A DNA stretch of 64,000 nt from Mycobacterium sp. ITM-2016-00316 (GTDB lineage Bacteria > Actinomycetota > Actinomycetes > Mycobacteriales > Mycobacteriaceae): positions 2,728,001 to 2,792,000 of the forward strand of contig NZ_CP134398.1 in the NCBI RefSeq assembly GCF_002968335.2, given 5' to 3'. Under the pieces are notes generated by a model that saw only the letters and a list, made by a program, of their open reading frames with translations, was not told the origin of the DNA and did no database searches. Numbering within the stretch: position 1 is the first letter of the stretch; each line of letters opens with the position of its first letter. Below are positions 37,964 through 47,654 of the stretch, in pieces. A program made the position numbers and the translations under genes.

Positions 37964-39286
37964 ATGAAAATCAGTGTGATCGGAACGGGCTATCTGGGCG
38001 CCGTTCATGCCGCCTGCATGGCGCAGATCGGCCACGAGGTCGTCGCGTACGACACCGATGCTGCCAAGATCGCCACGCTGTCCACCGGCAGGTCGCCCTT
38101 CTTCGAACCGGGGTTCGATGAACTGCTCGGCGAGGTGCTCGCCACCGGACGGCTGAAGTTCACCCAGTCCGTCGAAGAAGCGGTTTCCGGTGCCTCGGTG
38201 CACTTCGTCTGTGTGGGCACGCCGCAGTTGGCCGGTTCGGATGCGGCCAACATCGAGTACGTGGACAGCGCCTTTCGGTCCGTCGCCGCACATGCCGATG
38301 GCGACGGGTTGATCGTCGGCAAGTCGACCGTGCCGGTGGGCACCGCGCAGCGTCTGGCCGCCGAGGTGGCGAACACGCCGTCGGCGCATCGCCTCGAGGT
38401 GGCCTGGAATCCCGAGTTCCTGCGGGAGGGCAAGGCGATCGAGGACACCTTGCGGCCGGACCGCCTGGTCTTCGGGGTCACCTCCGAATACGCGGAGAAG
38501 ACCCTGCAGGAGGTGTACGACTCCATCATCGAGGCCGGAACTCCGCACCTGAGCGCGGATCTTCCGACCTCGGAGCTGGTCAAGGTCGCCGCCAATGCCT
38601 TTCTGGCAACCAAGATCTCGTTCATCAACGCGATGGCCGAGGTGTGTGAGATCGTCGACGCGGACGTGGTGACGCTGAGCCGGGCGCTGGGCTACGACGA
38701 CCGGATCGGCAAGCGGTTCCTCAACGCGGGCCTGGGATTCGGCGGCGGCTGCCTACCGAAGGACATTCGTGCATTCAGCGCGCGGGCCGGTGAGCTGGGT
38801 GCCTCCGACGCGCTGCGATTCCTGCACGAGGTCGACAAGATCAACCTGCGCCGGCGCGAGAAGGCCGTCGCGGTCGCGCGTGCCGTGGTCGGCGGCGATT
38901 TCCTGGGCAAGAGCATCGCCGTGCTGGGTGCCGCCTTCAAGCCGAACAGTGATGATGTGCGTGACTCGCCGGCTCTCAACGTCGCCGCGGCCATGCATCT
39001 GAAGGGTGCCGATGTGCGCGTCCACGATCCGAAGGCGATCGAGAACGCCAAGGCCCGGTTCCCGACGCTCGGCTATTTCGACAGCGCCGAAGATGCCTGC
39101 CGCAACGTCGATCTCATCGTGCTGGCGACCGAATGGGACGAGTACTGCAATATCGACCCCACCGCGTTCCGGTCGGTGGTCAGGGAGCCACGCCTGCTCG
39201 ACACCCGCAACGCGGTCGACCGTGATTACTGGTCCGGCGCCGGATGGCAGGTGTACAGCCTCGGCCGCGGTGGGTTGAACGGCTGA
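37964..39286 (+). CDS. ugd: UDP-glucose 6-dehydrogenase family protein
   Basis: A 440-residue nucleotide-sugar dehydrogenase; GGAG (37951-37954) lies 9 nt before the ATG. The NAD-binding Rossmann motif is VIGTGYLGAVHA (5-16). The catalytic Cys263 lies in GFGGGCLPKD. The C-terminal domain has GAAFKPNSDDVRDSP. It oxidises UDP-glucose (or another UDP- or GDP-hexose) in two steps to the uronic acid, using NAD. It is followed within 4 nt by a GT2 gene, so the product sugar, probably UDP-glucuronate, may feed that transferase. GDP-mannose dehydrogenase is a less likely alternative. Confidence 0.9.
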   Translation: MKISVIGTGYLGAVHAACMAQIGHEVVAYDTDAAKIATLSTGRSPFFEPGFDELLGEVLATGRLKFTQSVEEAVSGASVHFVCVGTPQLAGSDAANIEYVDSAFRSVAAHADGDGLIVGKSTVPVGTAQRLAAEVANTPSAHRLEVAWNPEFLREGKAIEDTLRPDRLVFGVTSEYAEKTLQEVYDSIIEAGTPHLSADLPTSELVKVAANAFLATKISFINAMAEVCEIVDADVVTLSRALGYDDRIGKRFLNAGLGFGGGCLPKDIRAFSARAGELGASDALRFLHEVDKINLRRREKAVAVARAVVGGDFLGKSIAVLGAAFKPNSDDVRDSPALNVAAAMHLKGADVRVHDPKAIENAKARFPTLGYFDSAEDACRNVDLIVLATEWDEYCNIDPTAFRSVVREPRLLDTRNAVDRDYWSGAGWQVYSLGRGGLNG

Positions 39287-39289
39287 TCC

Positions 39290-40219
39290 ATGGCGGAGCC
39301 GACCATCGAGGTGATCATCCCGGTCCGGGACATGGCCGATCATCTGCCCAAGTTGTTGCAGCCCCTGCTCGATCAGCTGTCGTCAGGGGATCGCGTCACC
39401 GTCGTCAACGACGCCTCCACCGATGCCACCGAAGCGGTGGCACGGTCGCTGGGCGCCAATGTGGTGACGGTGACCGACAGCCGCGGTCCGTACTACGCCC
39501 GCCAGCTTGCCGCCAGCCGGTCTGCCGCCGACATCCTGTTGTTCATCGACGGCCGCTGCCGACCGCTGCCGGGCCTGCTCGACGCCCATCGCACGCTTCA
39601 GGCTCAACCTGGAGTCGCGTTGTCCTGCACGAATGTTCGCACCGTCACCGGGCCCACGCTCGCGGCCCGGATGGCGGCCAAGATGCAACCGTTCATGCTG
39701 CCGCGCGGCGGTGGGGCGATGAAGGCGACCATCGGGATGGTGCCGCCCAAGCCGGACTACTATCCCACCGCGAATCTCGGTATCGACCGCGCCGCGTTCG
39801 CCGAGGTCGGCGGATTCCGGGCGATGCGCGGTGGGGGCGATCTCGATATCTGCTGGCGGATCCAGGAGCAGACCGGCGCCACCATCGCGACCGACACCCG
39901 GGTGCTGATGGAGTGGGAGCCGCGGGCCTCGATGCGTGACATGGGCAGCCAGTGGAAGCGGTATGGCCACAGCAATGCCTACCTGCGGTGGGCGCATCGC
40001 CAGGAGAGCGGCGGAGCCGACGGCGCACATGCGCCCGCGAAGCTGTCGCCGGTCGAGGCCTGGACCACGCTGCGCGCCGAGATGCGCAGACCGGTCGGTG
40101 AACTCGCCGCGAACGCGGTGGTCGGGCTGGCATTCCAGTACGGCTTCATCTCGGCCTGGCTGAAGCGCTCGGAGTTCGAGATGCCTGCCCGGTTCGAGGT
40201 GACCCCGAGCCAGGACTAA
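39290..40219 (+). CDS. GT2-family glycosyltransferase
   Basis: A 309-residue GT-A enzyme from ATG 39290, 3 nt after ugd. The N-terminus IEVIIPVRDMADHLPKLLQP starts the nucleotide-binding fold, followed by VVNDASTD and the DxD-like ILLFIDGRC. A later GGDLDICWRIQEQTGA supplies the ED/Q-RIQ type acceptor motif. The C-terminal region may be membrane associated (ELAANAVVGLAFQYGFIS). It probably transfers the uronic acid made by Ugd, an inference from coupling. Its TAA stop overlaps the TAG stop of the convergent ABC permease gene. Confidence 0.85.
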   Translation: MAEPTIEVIIPVRDMADHLPKLLQPLLDQLSSGDRVTVVNDASTDATEAVARSLGANVVTVTDSRGPYYARQLAASRSAADILLFIDGRCRPLPGLLDAHRTLQAQPGVALSCTNVRTVTGPTLAARMAAKMQPFMLPRGGGAMKATIGMVPPKPDYYPTANLGIDRAAFAEVGGFRAMRGGGDLDICWRIQEQTGATIATDTRVLMEWEPRASMRDMGSQWKRYGHSNAYLRWAHRQESGGADGAHAPAKLSPVEAWTTLRAEMRRPVGELAANAVVGLAFQYGFISAWLKRSEFEMPARFEVTPSQD

Positions 40220-41010
40220 CCGTCGAGCTTGCCGCCTTCGACCGCTGCCCGGTAGCCGCGCACGGTGGCGGGCACGAACAGCGCGCCGAGCACCACCGCC
40301 CACAGCGCGGTCAGCAGCAGCGGTTGCCATAGATCGCCGCCCGAGGACAGCGCCCGCATGGCCGCCGCCGGCGGCGCGATCGGCTGGTACTCGGCGAACG
40401 GGCGCAGCACCGCCGGAATCCGGTCGACGGGAATGAGCGTCGCGAAGGCCAGACCCATGCATGCGCTCTGCGTCCAGGTGAGAATGATCCGGCCCTGCGG
40501 CCGCAGCGCGAGTGTGATGACGATTGTCGCGAAGACGATGACGATGACGACCGGGATCAGCAGGTAGACCACCATCCCGATCCAGCCGCTCTCGAAATGA
40601 AAGCCCATGGCGTACGCGGCCAGCACGACCAGCACTGTCCCGGCCAGGGTGCGGACCGCCTCGGCCAGCAGCGCGCCGGTCAGTGGCGCGGTGCGGTGCA
40701 CCGGCATGATCCACAGCCGGGTGAGCAGGCCGCTGTCCCGGTCATACGGCACGGCCAGGCCTGCGCCGACAGCGGCGGACATCGCGCCGGCCAGTGCACA
40801 GACCGGGATCAGCAGATCGATTCCGCTGTTGCCGGTGATCCGGGTCATCGACTTGCCGACCAGCAGGCCGTAGATGATCAGCAGGCCGGTGGGGAACAGC
40901 AGCGCCTGCAGCGGCACCATCGGGTAGCGGCGCCACTGGATGAAGAGGCGACTGGCGAAGATCCAGCTTTCGGCCAGCAGCGAATGGTGGTGCTGTGAGC
41001 TCGTGGTCAT
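40216..41010 (-). CDS. ABC-2 type permease (DrrC-like), second permease of exporter
   Basis: A 264-residue protein from ATG 41010, overlapping the stop of the previous gene (ATGA). It has six predicted membrane helices, an N-terminal cytoplasmic FASRLFIQWRRYPMVPLQALLFP entry helix, and a late FAEYQPIAPPAAAMRAL segment typical of DrrB/DrrC-type permeases. It pairs with the other permease and the ATPase in one operon. Substrate unknown; a lipid or glycolipid is likely given the family and neighbours. Confidence 0.85.
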   Translation of the reverse strand: MTTSSQHHHSLLAESWIFASRLFIQWRRYPMVPLQALLFPTGLLIIYGLLVGKSMTRITGNSGIDLLIPVCALAGAMSAAVGAGLAVPYDRDSGLLTRLWIMPVHRTAPLTGALLAEAVRTLAGTVLVVLAAYAMGFHFESGWIGMVVYLLIPVVIVIVFATIVITLALRPQGRIILTWTQSACMGLAFATLIPVDRIPAVLRPFAEYQPIAPPAAAMRALSSGGDLWQPLLLTALWAVVLGALFVPATVRGYRAAVEGGKLDG

Positions 41011-41744
41011 GATCGGCGCCCCTGAATCCGGATGGCGATGGTGCCGAAGACGACCAACATCCCGATACACCAGGCCAGGCTGGCGTACAGGTTTCCCATC
41101 ACGATGTGGCCGCTGGTGAAACCGCGCAGCGTCTCGGTGATCTGCGAGATCGGCTGGTACTGCACGAAGGGTGCCAGCCAGGTGGGAAAGGCGTCCAGCG
41201 GTGCGATCCCGGTCGACAGCAGCACGAGCAGCAGCTGGGGAACCAGCAGCAGTTGGCTGGCCACTTCGGTCCGGCCGGCCTTGCTGCCGGTGGCGTCCGC
41301 CCCGAAGGACAGGGCCAGGGTGAGGACGAGCGCCATCACGACAAAGGCGATGGCGTAGCCGATTCCGGCGGTCAGCCGGAACCCGAACAGGTACGCGGCC
41401 AGGAACGAGGCGGCCAGCGCCAGCACACCCCGCACCAGGCAGTAGGTCATCCGGGCCATCAGCGGCGCGTAGGGCGAGATGGGCAGGGTGCGCATCCGCG
41501 CGCCGATCCCGCTGACCTTCTCCCAGGCCGCCCGGTCGGTGGTGGTGAGTGCGCCGAACAACATGGCCTGGACGACGATCGCCGGCAGGACATACTGCGC
41601 GTAGCTCATCTCGCCGGTCGAGATGATGTCGCGCAGCAGGAGCGTGAGACCGATCAATCCCGCGATCGGCACGAGTGCGGCGAAAGCGAGGTCGACTCGG
41701 CCCTTCCGCAGGATGCGTGCCGCGAGGATCGCTACCGCCGTCAC
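41007..41744 (-). CDS. ABC-2 type permease (DrrB-like)
   Basis: A 245-residue protein with six predicted helices. Start GTG 41744 overlaps the ATPase stop by 4 nt (GTGA). The N-terminal ILAARILRKGRVDLAFAALV and the late FVQYQPISQITETLRGF segment match the same family as the next gene, and the two are likely paralogous permease halves. It would form the transmembrane channel of a daunorubicin/PDIM-type exporter. Confidence 0.85.
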   Translation of the reverse strand: MTAVAILAARILRKGRVDLAFAALVPIAGLIGLTLLLRDIISTGEMSYAQYVLPAIVVQAMLFGALTTTDRAAWEKVSGIGARMRTLPISPYAPLMARMTYCLVRGVLALAASFLAAYLFGFRLTAGIGYAIAFVVMALVLTLALSFGADATGSKAGRTEVASQLLLVPQLLLVLLSTGIAPLDAFPTWLAPFVQYQPISQITETLRGFTSGHIVMGNLYASLAWCIGMLVVFGTIAIRIQGRRS

Positions 41745-42673
41745 GTCGCGGTGACCGGGGTGGTGAGATGCAGGAACACCTCGTCCAGGGACGGCCTGCG
41801 CAGGGAGATGTCGATGAGTTCGACGCCGATCTCGTCCATCCGCCGGAACACCTCGGTCAGCGTCGCCACACCCTTGGGCGCAGGCACCGACACCGTCGTC
41901 GCGTCGGTGTCGACCTCGACCTCGTCGAAGTCCGACAGCGCGGCGGCGATCCGCGGCAGATCGTCGGGGTTCAGCGGTGTCATCTCGCAGTAGCTGGAAC
42001 CGGTCTGGCGCTTGAGTTCGTCCGCGGTGCCCTTGGCGACGATCTGTCCGGCGTTGAGGATGACGATGGAGTCGCTGAGGATGTCCGCCTCCTCCAGGTA
42101 TTGGGTCGTCAGCAGCACGGTGATGTCCTGAGCCTTCAACGACGACACCAGGTTCCACACGTCGCGGCGGCTGCGGGGATCCAGCCCGGTGGTCGGCTCG
42201 TCGAGGAAGAGCACCTTGGGCAGGATCACCAGCGAGATGGCGATGTCGATGCGCCGCCGCATACCGCCGGAGTAGCCGTTGACCTGGCGGTCGGCCGCAT
42301 GGCCCATGTCGAACTGGGTGATGAGTTCCTCGGCACGGGCGCGGGCCTCGGCGCGACGCAGGCCGCGTAGCCGCCCGAAGAGCACCAGGTTCTCCCGGCC
42401 GGTGAGGCGCGGATCCAGCGCGGCGTCCTGACCGGTGACCCCGATGTTGCGGCGCACCTTGGCGGGTTCGCGGGCCACGTCATAGCCGGCGACGAGGGCC
42501 TGGCCGGACGTGGGGGTCAGGAGTGTCGACAGGATCTTGACCGTCGTGGTCTTGCCTGCCCCGTTGTGTCCCAGCAACGCCAACACGGACCCGGTCGGAA
42601 CGGAAAAGCTCACGTCGCGCAGGGCGGGGACGTTGCCGCCGAATGTCTTGGCGACATTATTGAGCTCGATCAC
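41741..42673 (-). CDS. ABC transporter ATPase, DrrA-like
   Basis: A 310-residue ATPase from GTG 42673, which sits 8 nt after TATCGT (42687-42682), suggesting a leaderless mRNA. Walker A is G35-HNGAGKT42, the signature is NGYSGGMRRR, Walker B is VLFLDEPTTGLD, and the switch motif is LLTTQYLEEAD. The C-terminal regulatory extension of about 80 residues is typical of DrrA. It powers the two downstream permeases; all three genes overlap by 4 nt. It may export the glycolipid or a precursor, like DrrABC for PDIM, but no substrate evidence is visible. A simple drug exporter is an alternative. Confidence 0.9.
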   Translation of the reverse strand: MIELNNVAKTFGGNVPALRDVSFSVPTGSVLALLGHNGAGKTTTVKILSTLLTPTSGQALVAGYDVAREPAKVRRNIGVTGQDAALDPRLTGRENLVLFGRLRGLRRAEARARAEELITQFDMGHAADRQVNGYSGGMRRRIDIAISLVILPKVLFLDEPTTGLDPRSRRDVWNLVSSLKAQDITVLLTTQYLEEADILSDSIVILNAGQIVAKGTADELKRQTGSSYCEMTPLNPDDLPRIAAALSDFDEVEVDTDATTVSVPAPKGVATLTEVFRRMDEIGVELIDISLRRPSLDEVFLHLTTPVTAT

Positions 42674-42822
42674 GGAGTCATACGATACAGCCGCTTTCGT
42701 TTATGTGAGACCTACGGTCGCGGGGTCACGCCGGGTCTGTGGTGGGCTTGCGGGGCGGGTGGGAAGACACGTCACGCGACACGCCCGGAACTGTCGGAGC
42801 GCACCAATAGACTGGCCACCCT
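42674..42822. promoter_or_regulatory. Divergent promoter region: ABC exporter / dnaE1
   Basis: The left promoter has -10 TATCGT (42687-42682) 8 nt before GTG 42673. The right promoter has TAGACT (42808-42813) 9 nt before the dnaE1 ATG 42823. Both predict leaderless or nearly leaderless transcripts. No clear operator was seen. Confidence 0.45.
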
Positions 42823-45800
42823 ATGAGCGCCTCGTTCGTGCACCTGCACAACCACACCGAATACTCGATGCTGGACGGTGCCGCGAAGGTCAAACCGATG
42901 GTGGCCGAGGCCCAGCGCCTGGAGATGCCGGCCATCGGTATGACCGACCACGGCAACATGTTCGGGGCCAGCGAGTTCTACAACGTCGCCACCGACGCCG
43001 GGATCAAGCCGATCATCGGTATCGAGGCCTACATCGCTCCCGCATCGCGCTTCGACACCAAGCGCGTGCTGTGGGGCGATCGCAGCCAGAAGAGCGATGA
43101 TGTCTCCGGCAGCGGCGCCTATACCCATATGACGATGGTCGCCGAGAACGCGACCGGGTTGCGCAACCTGTTCAAGCTGTCGTCGATGGCCTCGTTCGAG
43201 GGTCAGCTCGGCAAGTGGTCGCGCATGGACGCCGAACTGATCGCAGAACACGCCGAGGGCATCATCGCCACCACCGGCTGCCCCTCCGGTGAGGTGCAGA
43301 CCCGGCTGCGACTGGGTCACCTCGATGAGGCGGTGGCCGCCGCCGCCAAGTGGCAGGACATCTTCGGCAAGGAGAACTTCTTCCTGGAGCTGATGGACCA
43401 CGGCATCGAGATCGAGCGCCGGGTCCGGGACGGCCTGCTGGAAGTGGGCCGCAAGCTCGGCATTCCGCCGCTGGCGACCAACGACTGCCACTATGTGACG
43501 CGGGAAGCCTCACACGCCCACGAGGCGCTGCTGTGTGTGCAGACCGGCAAGACGCTGTCGGATCCGGCCCGGTTCAAGTTCGACGGTGACGGCTACTACC
43601 TGAAGTCGGCCGCCGACATGCGCGCGCTGTGGGACCCCCAGGTGCCGGGTGCGTGCGACTCGACACTGCTGATCGGCGAGCGGGTGCAGTCCTACGCCGA
43701 TGTGTGGGCTCCGCGCGACCGGATGCCGGTCTTCCCGGTACCCGATGGGCACAACCAGGAGACCTGGTTGCGCCACGAGGTCGAGGAGGGCCTCAAACGC
43801 CGCTTCCCCGGTGGCGCGACACAGGACTATCACGACCGCGCCGACTATGAGATCAAGGTCATCTGCGACAAGGGCTTCCCGGCCTACTTCCTGATCGTCG
43901 CGGACCTCATCAACTACGCCCGCTCGGTGAACATCAGGGTCGGCCCCGGCCGTGGCTCGGCGGCCGGCTCGCTGGTCGCCTACGCGATGGGCATCACCAA
44001 TATCGACCCGATCCCGCACGGGCTGCTCTTCGAGCGGTTCCTGAACCCGGAGCGCCCGTCGGCACCGGATATCGATATCGACTTCGACGACCGCCGCCGC
44101 GGTGAGATGGTGCGCTACGCGTCGGAAAAGTGGGGCAGTGACCGCGTCGCTCAGGTCATCACCTTCGGCACCATCAAGACCAAGGCCGCGCTCAAGGACT
44201 CGGCCCGCGTCAACTACGGCCAGCCCGGCTTCGCCATCGCCGATCGGATCACCAAGGCGCTGCCGCCGCCGATCATGGCCAAGGACATCCCGCTGTCGGG
44301 TATCACCGACCCCAAGCACGAGCGCTACAAGGAAGCCGCCGAGGTGCGCGGCCTGCTGGACACCGATCCCGATGTCCGCACCATCTACGAGACCGCGCGC
44401 GGACTGGAAGGCCTGGTCCGCAACGCGGGCGTCCATGCCTGCGCGGTGATCATGAGCTCCGAGCCGCTGGTCGACGCGATTCCGCTGTGGAAGCGTCCGC
44501 AGGACGGCGCCATCATCACCGGCTGGGATTACCCGTCGTGTGAGGCCATCGGCCTGCTCAAGATGGACTTCCTGGGCCTGCGCAACCTCACCGTGATCGG
44601 TGACGCGCTGGAGAACATCAAGGCCAACCGCGGTATCGACCTGGACATGGACCACCTCCCGCTGGAGGACCCGGCGACCTACGAGCTCCTCTCCCGCGGT
44701 GACACGCTGGGGGTGTTCCAGCTCGACGGCGGGCCCATGCGTGACCTGCTGCGCCGGATGCAGCCCACCGGTTTCAACGACATCGTGGCGGTGCTCGCGC
44801 TGTACCGCCCCGGCCCGATGGGCATGAACGCCCACAACGACTATGCCGATCGCAAGAACGGCCGCCAGGCCATCAAGCCGATCCACCCGGAGCTCGAAGA
44901 GCCGCTCAAGGAGATCCTGGCCGAGACCTACGGTCTGATCGTCTACCAAGAGCAGATCATGTTCATCGCCCAGAAGGTCGCCGGCTACTCGATGGGTAAG
45001 GCCGATGCGCTGCGAAAGGCCATGGGCAAGAAGAAGCTTGAGGTACTCGAGGCCGAGTACAAGGGCTTCAAGGAGGGGATGACCGCCAACGGTTTCTCCG
45101 AGGCCGCGGTCAAGGCGCTGTGGGACACCATCCTTCCGTTCGCCGGATATGCGTTCAACAAATCGCATGCCGCCGGCTACGGGCTGGTGTCGTTCTGGAC
45201 GGCCTATCTCAAGGCCAACTACCAGGCCGAGTACATGGCCGGTCTGCTGACCTCGGTGGGCGATGACAAGGACAAGGCCGCGATCTATCTGTCGGACTGC
45301 CGCCGGCTCGGGATCACGGTGCTGCCACCGGATGTCAACGAATCGGTGCACAACTTCGCCTCGGTCGGCCAGGACATCCGGTACGGCCTCGGTGGTGTGC
45401 GCAACGTCGGTGCCAATGTCGTGCAGTCGATCATCAACGCGCGCAATGAGAAGGGCAAGTACACCGACTTCTCGGACTACCTCAACAAGATCGACATCGG
45501 GGCCTGCAACAAGAAGGTGACCGAATCGCTGGTCAAGGCCGGCGCCTTCGATTCGCTCGGCCATCCCCGCAAGGGCCTGTTCCTCGTGCATGCCGACGCG
45601 GTGGACTCGGTGCTCGGCACCAAGAAAGCCGAGGCCATCGGTCAGTTCGATCTGTTCGGCGGCGGGGACGCCGACTCGGGAATGGAGTCGGTCTTCACCA
45701 TCCCGGTGCCCGAGGGCGAGTGGGAGGACAAACACAAGCTCGCCCTGGAGCGGGAGATGCTGGGGCTCTACGTGTCCGGGCATCCGCTCGACGGTGTGGC

Positions 45801-46359
45801 GCATCTGTTGGCCGCTCATGTCGACACCCAGATCCCGGCGATCCTGGAAGGCGATATCGGCAATGACACCCAGGTGCGCATCGGTGGCATCCTCGCCTCG
45901 GTGAACCGTCGCGTCAACAAGAACGGATTGCCTTGGGCCTCAGCTCAAGTGGAGGATCTCACCGGCGGGATCGAGGTGCTGTTCTTCCCGCAGACCTACA
46001 CCGCGTTCGGTGCCGACATCGCCGATGACGCGGTGGTGGTGGTCGGCGCCAAGGTGGCCATCCGCGATGACCGGATCTCGCTGATCGCCAATGACCTTGT
46101 GGTGCCGGACTTCTCGACTGCCCAGGGTAACCGTCCCGTCGCGGTCAGCCTGCCCACCCGACAGTGCACGGTCGACAAGGTGACCGCGCTCAAGCAGGTA
46201 CTGGCTCGCCATCCCGGTACCTCGCAGGTGCATCTGAGGCTGATCAGCGGGGAACGCATCACCACCCTGGAACTGGATCAGTCGTTGCGGGTGACGCCGT
46301 CATCGGCGTTGATGGGCGACCTCAAGGCGCTGCTGGGACCCGGCTGCCTGGGTGGCTGA
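42823..46359 (+). CDS. dnaE1: DNA polymerase III alpha subunit
   Basis: A 1178-residue C-family replicative polymerase. The N-terminal PHP domain has [15 protein letters not shown] with metal-ligand His residues intact, so exonuclease proofreading from this domain, as reported for M. tuberculosis DnaE1, is plausible. The palm has P415-DIDIDFDD with catalytic aspartates. There is a fingers region, a C-terminal HhH, an OB fold (around 990-1060, [17 protein letters not shown]) and a tau-binding tail. It is the main leading- and lagging-strand polymerase. TAGACT 9 nt before the ATG suggests a leaderless mRNA. Confidence 0.97.
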   Translation: MSASFVHLHNHTEYSMLDGAAKVKPMVAEAQRLEMPAIGMTDHGNMFGASEFYNVATDAGIKPIIGIEAYIAPASRFDTKRVLWGDRSQKSDDVSGSGAYTHMTMVAENATGLRNLFKLSSMASFEGQLGKWSRMDAELIAEHAEGIIATTGCPSGEVQTRLRLGHLDEAVAAAAKWQDIFGKENFFLELMDHGIEIERRVRDGLLEVGRKLGIPPLATNDCHYVTREASHAHEALLCVQTGKTLSDPARFKFDGDGYYLKSAADMRALWDPQVPGACDSTLLIGERVQSYADVWAPRDRMPVFPVPDGHNQETWLRHEVEEGLKRRFPGGATQDYHDRADYEIKVICDKGFPAYFLIVADLINYARSVNIRVGPGRGSAAGSLVAYAMGITNIDPIPHGLLFERFLNPERPSAPDIDIDFDDRRRGEMVRYASEKWGSDRVAQVITFGTIKTKAALKDSARVNYGQPGFAIADRITKALPPPIMAKDIPLSGITDPKHERYKEAAEVRGLLDTDPDVRTIYETARGLEGLVRNAGVHACAVIMSSEPLVDAIPLWKRPQDGAIITGWDYPSCEAIGLLKMDFLGLRNLTVIGDALENIKANRGIDLDMDHLPLEDPATYELLSRGDTLGVFQLDGGPMRDLLRRMQPTGFNDIVAVLALYRPGPMGMNAHNDYADRKNGRQAIKPIHPELEEPLKEILAETYGLIVYQEQIMFIAQKVAGYSMGKADALRKAMGKKKLEVLEAEYKGFKEGMTANGFSEAAVKALWDTILPFAGYAFNKSHAAGYGLVSFWTAYLKANYQAEYMAGLLTSVGDDKDKAAIYLSDCRRLGITVLPPDVNESVHNFASVGQDIRYGLGGVRNVGANVVQSIINARNEKGKYTDFSDYLNKIDIGACNKKVTESLVKAGAFDSLGHPRKGLFLVHADAVDSVLGTKKAEAIGQFDLFGGGDADSGMESVFTIPVPEGEWEDKHKLALEREMLGLYVSGHPLDGVAHLLAAHVDTQIPAILEGDIGNDTQVRIGGILASVNRRVNKNGLPWASAQVEDLTGGIEVLFFPQTYTAFGADIADDAVVVVGAKVAIRDDRISLIANDLVVPDFSTAQGNRPVAVSLPTRQCTVDKVTALKQVLARHPGTSQVHLRLISGERITTLELDQSLRVTPSSALMGDLKALLGPGCLGG

Positions 46360-46364
46360 GCAGA

Positions 46365-47036
46365 TCAGTCTCCGACCCGCTCGAAGATGAAGAAATCGGC
46401 GAAGCTGGTGTTGTCGGGATCCGCCTTGTCGTAGGGGTATTGGTTCGGAATGGTCTCGACGAGTTCGAAGTCGTGCCGGTGATCCTGGACCCAACGTGTG
46501 AACTCACGGTGTCGGACGTGCGGACTCGACCACGACTTCTCACTGTTGCTGGAGTAGACGATCACATACTTGGTCGCCGCGTCGAACAGTTGCCCCATAT
46601 AGCTGTCGTACACGGCGTCTTCCACCAGGTGGTAGATCACGTCGAGCGAGAGCGCGAGCTCGGCTCGGTCCGTCGTCGTCACTTCGCTGGTGTGCAGGAA
46701 ACGCTTCGACGAATCGCCCGCGAACAGGCGTCGCGTCGATTCCAGGGCGACGTGCGATACGTCGACCCCGGTGTAGTCGGGGTACTCGGCAAGAGTCAGT
46801 TGCGCGCCGTCACCGGACCCGATCTCGATGACGGTGGTGACGCGATGCGACGCAACGAAGTCGTTCAGTACTGCGGCTTTGAAGCCGGCCAGCCTGCTGT
46901 ACGAGCCGGCACCGGAGGTGCCGCCATTCCGATACCGTTGCTCCCAGTACTCGCCCGACGTCCGGAATGTCTTGTTCCCTCTGATCACATAACCGGCCCG
47001 GCGAATGAGCTGTCGCAAGGTTCCTTCGGCTTCCAC
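46365..47036 (-). CDS. Class I SAM-dependent methyltransferase
   Basis: A 223-residue protein from GTG 47036, with GGGGGA 4 nt upstream; the frame also opens at GTG 47099, adding a low-complexity N-terminus (MAIGSSG...). Motif I is VIEIGSGDGAQL, followed by YTGVDVS as motif II, and later ALSLDVIYHLVED. It lacks membrane segments. It belongs to the small methyltransferases seen in LOS and O-antigen loci, where they methylate sugars. Convergent with dnaE1 (5-nt gap). The acceptor is unknown, but the surface glycolipid is likely. Confidence 0.78.
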   Translation of the reverse strand: MEAEGTLRQLIRRAGYVIRGNKTFRTSGEYWEQRYRNGGTSGAGSYSRLAGFKAAVLNDFVASHRVTTVIEIGSGDGAQLTLAEYPDYTGVDVSHVALESTRRLFAGDSSKRFLHTSEVTTTDRAELALSLDVIYHLVEDAVYDSYMGQLFDAATKYVIVYSSNSEKSWSSPHVRHREFTRWVQDHRHDFELVETIPNQYPYDKADPDNTSFADFFIFERVGD

Positions 47037-47099
47037 AGTTCCCCCGGTACTTTTCGTTGTGCCTGTTTGGGCAACCGGTCCCGAAGAACCGATCGCCAC

Positions 47100-47654
47100 C
47101 TGCCCCCGCGCGTCAGGCTAGAGCAACGTCGCACGATGCGCCATCAGGTCTTGGCTGTGTACGGAGTGTTGCGGTTTGCCAACCGCCCGTTGAATATTCG
47201 ATTTGCCTGTTGCGATCGGCTCGTCGACTGCGCTATCGGCAGCTACCGAGTTCGGCGAACCGTGCGCGGTGGCCCGCGCGGTGCAGCTTCTGCAAACAAG
47301 TGCACGTGCAGATGGTCGATGATCGAACGGGCCTGGTGGCTGGAACGGTGCAGGCTATCGAGTATCACCAACTGCGCGCCCCGATTTGCGCGTTGGATTA
47401 TGTTGTGCTTCAGCAACTTATGATCTTGATCGTCGTGGCTGTCCGTTGTTCGGCATTCGCCGAATCTCCCGCCGAGCGGTGTCGTTCGGGCCTCCGGAAG
47501 CCGTTCTGTTCGCTAGACTGTGCCGAGGTCGGCCGGAGTTTCCTGAATACAGCCGCGGGGCAGCGGCCGACCAATCTGGTTAGTGCCGTTAATCATTGCG
47601 GTGCTGGCCGAGCCGTATTGTTCCCGCGGGGGACTGGCCTGGGGGGGCCTCGCT
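47100..47654. other. Intergenic region upstream of the second glycosyltransferase gene
   Basis: About 555 nt without a convincing gene and more AT-rich than its flanks. TAGCCT (47120-47115) is a possible -10 for the methyltransferase. TAGACT (47514-47519) is a possible -10 for the plus-strand gene, with a leader of about 130 nt. A G7 tract (47641-47647) lies just before the start codon at 47655. An open frame at 47057-47662 has no protein-like composition. Confidence 0.5.
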
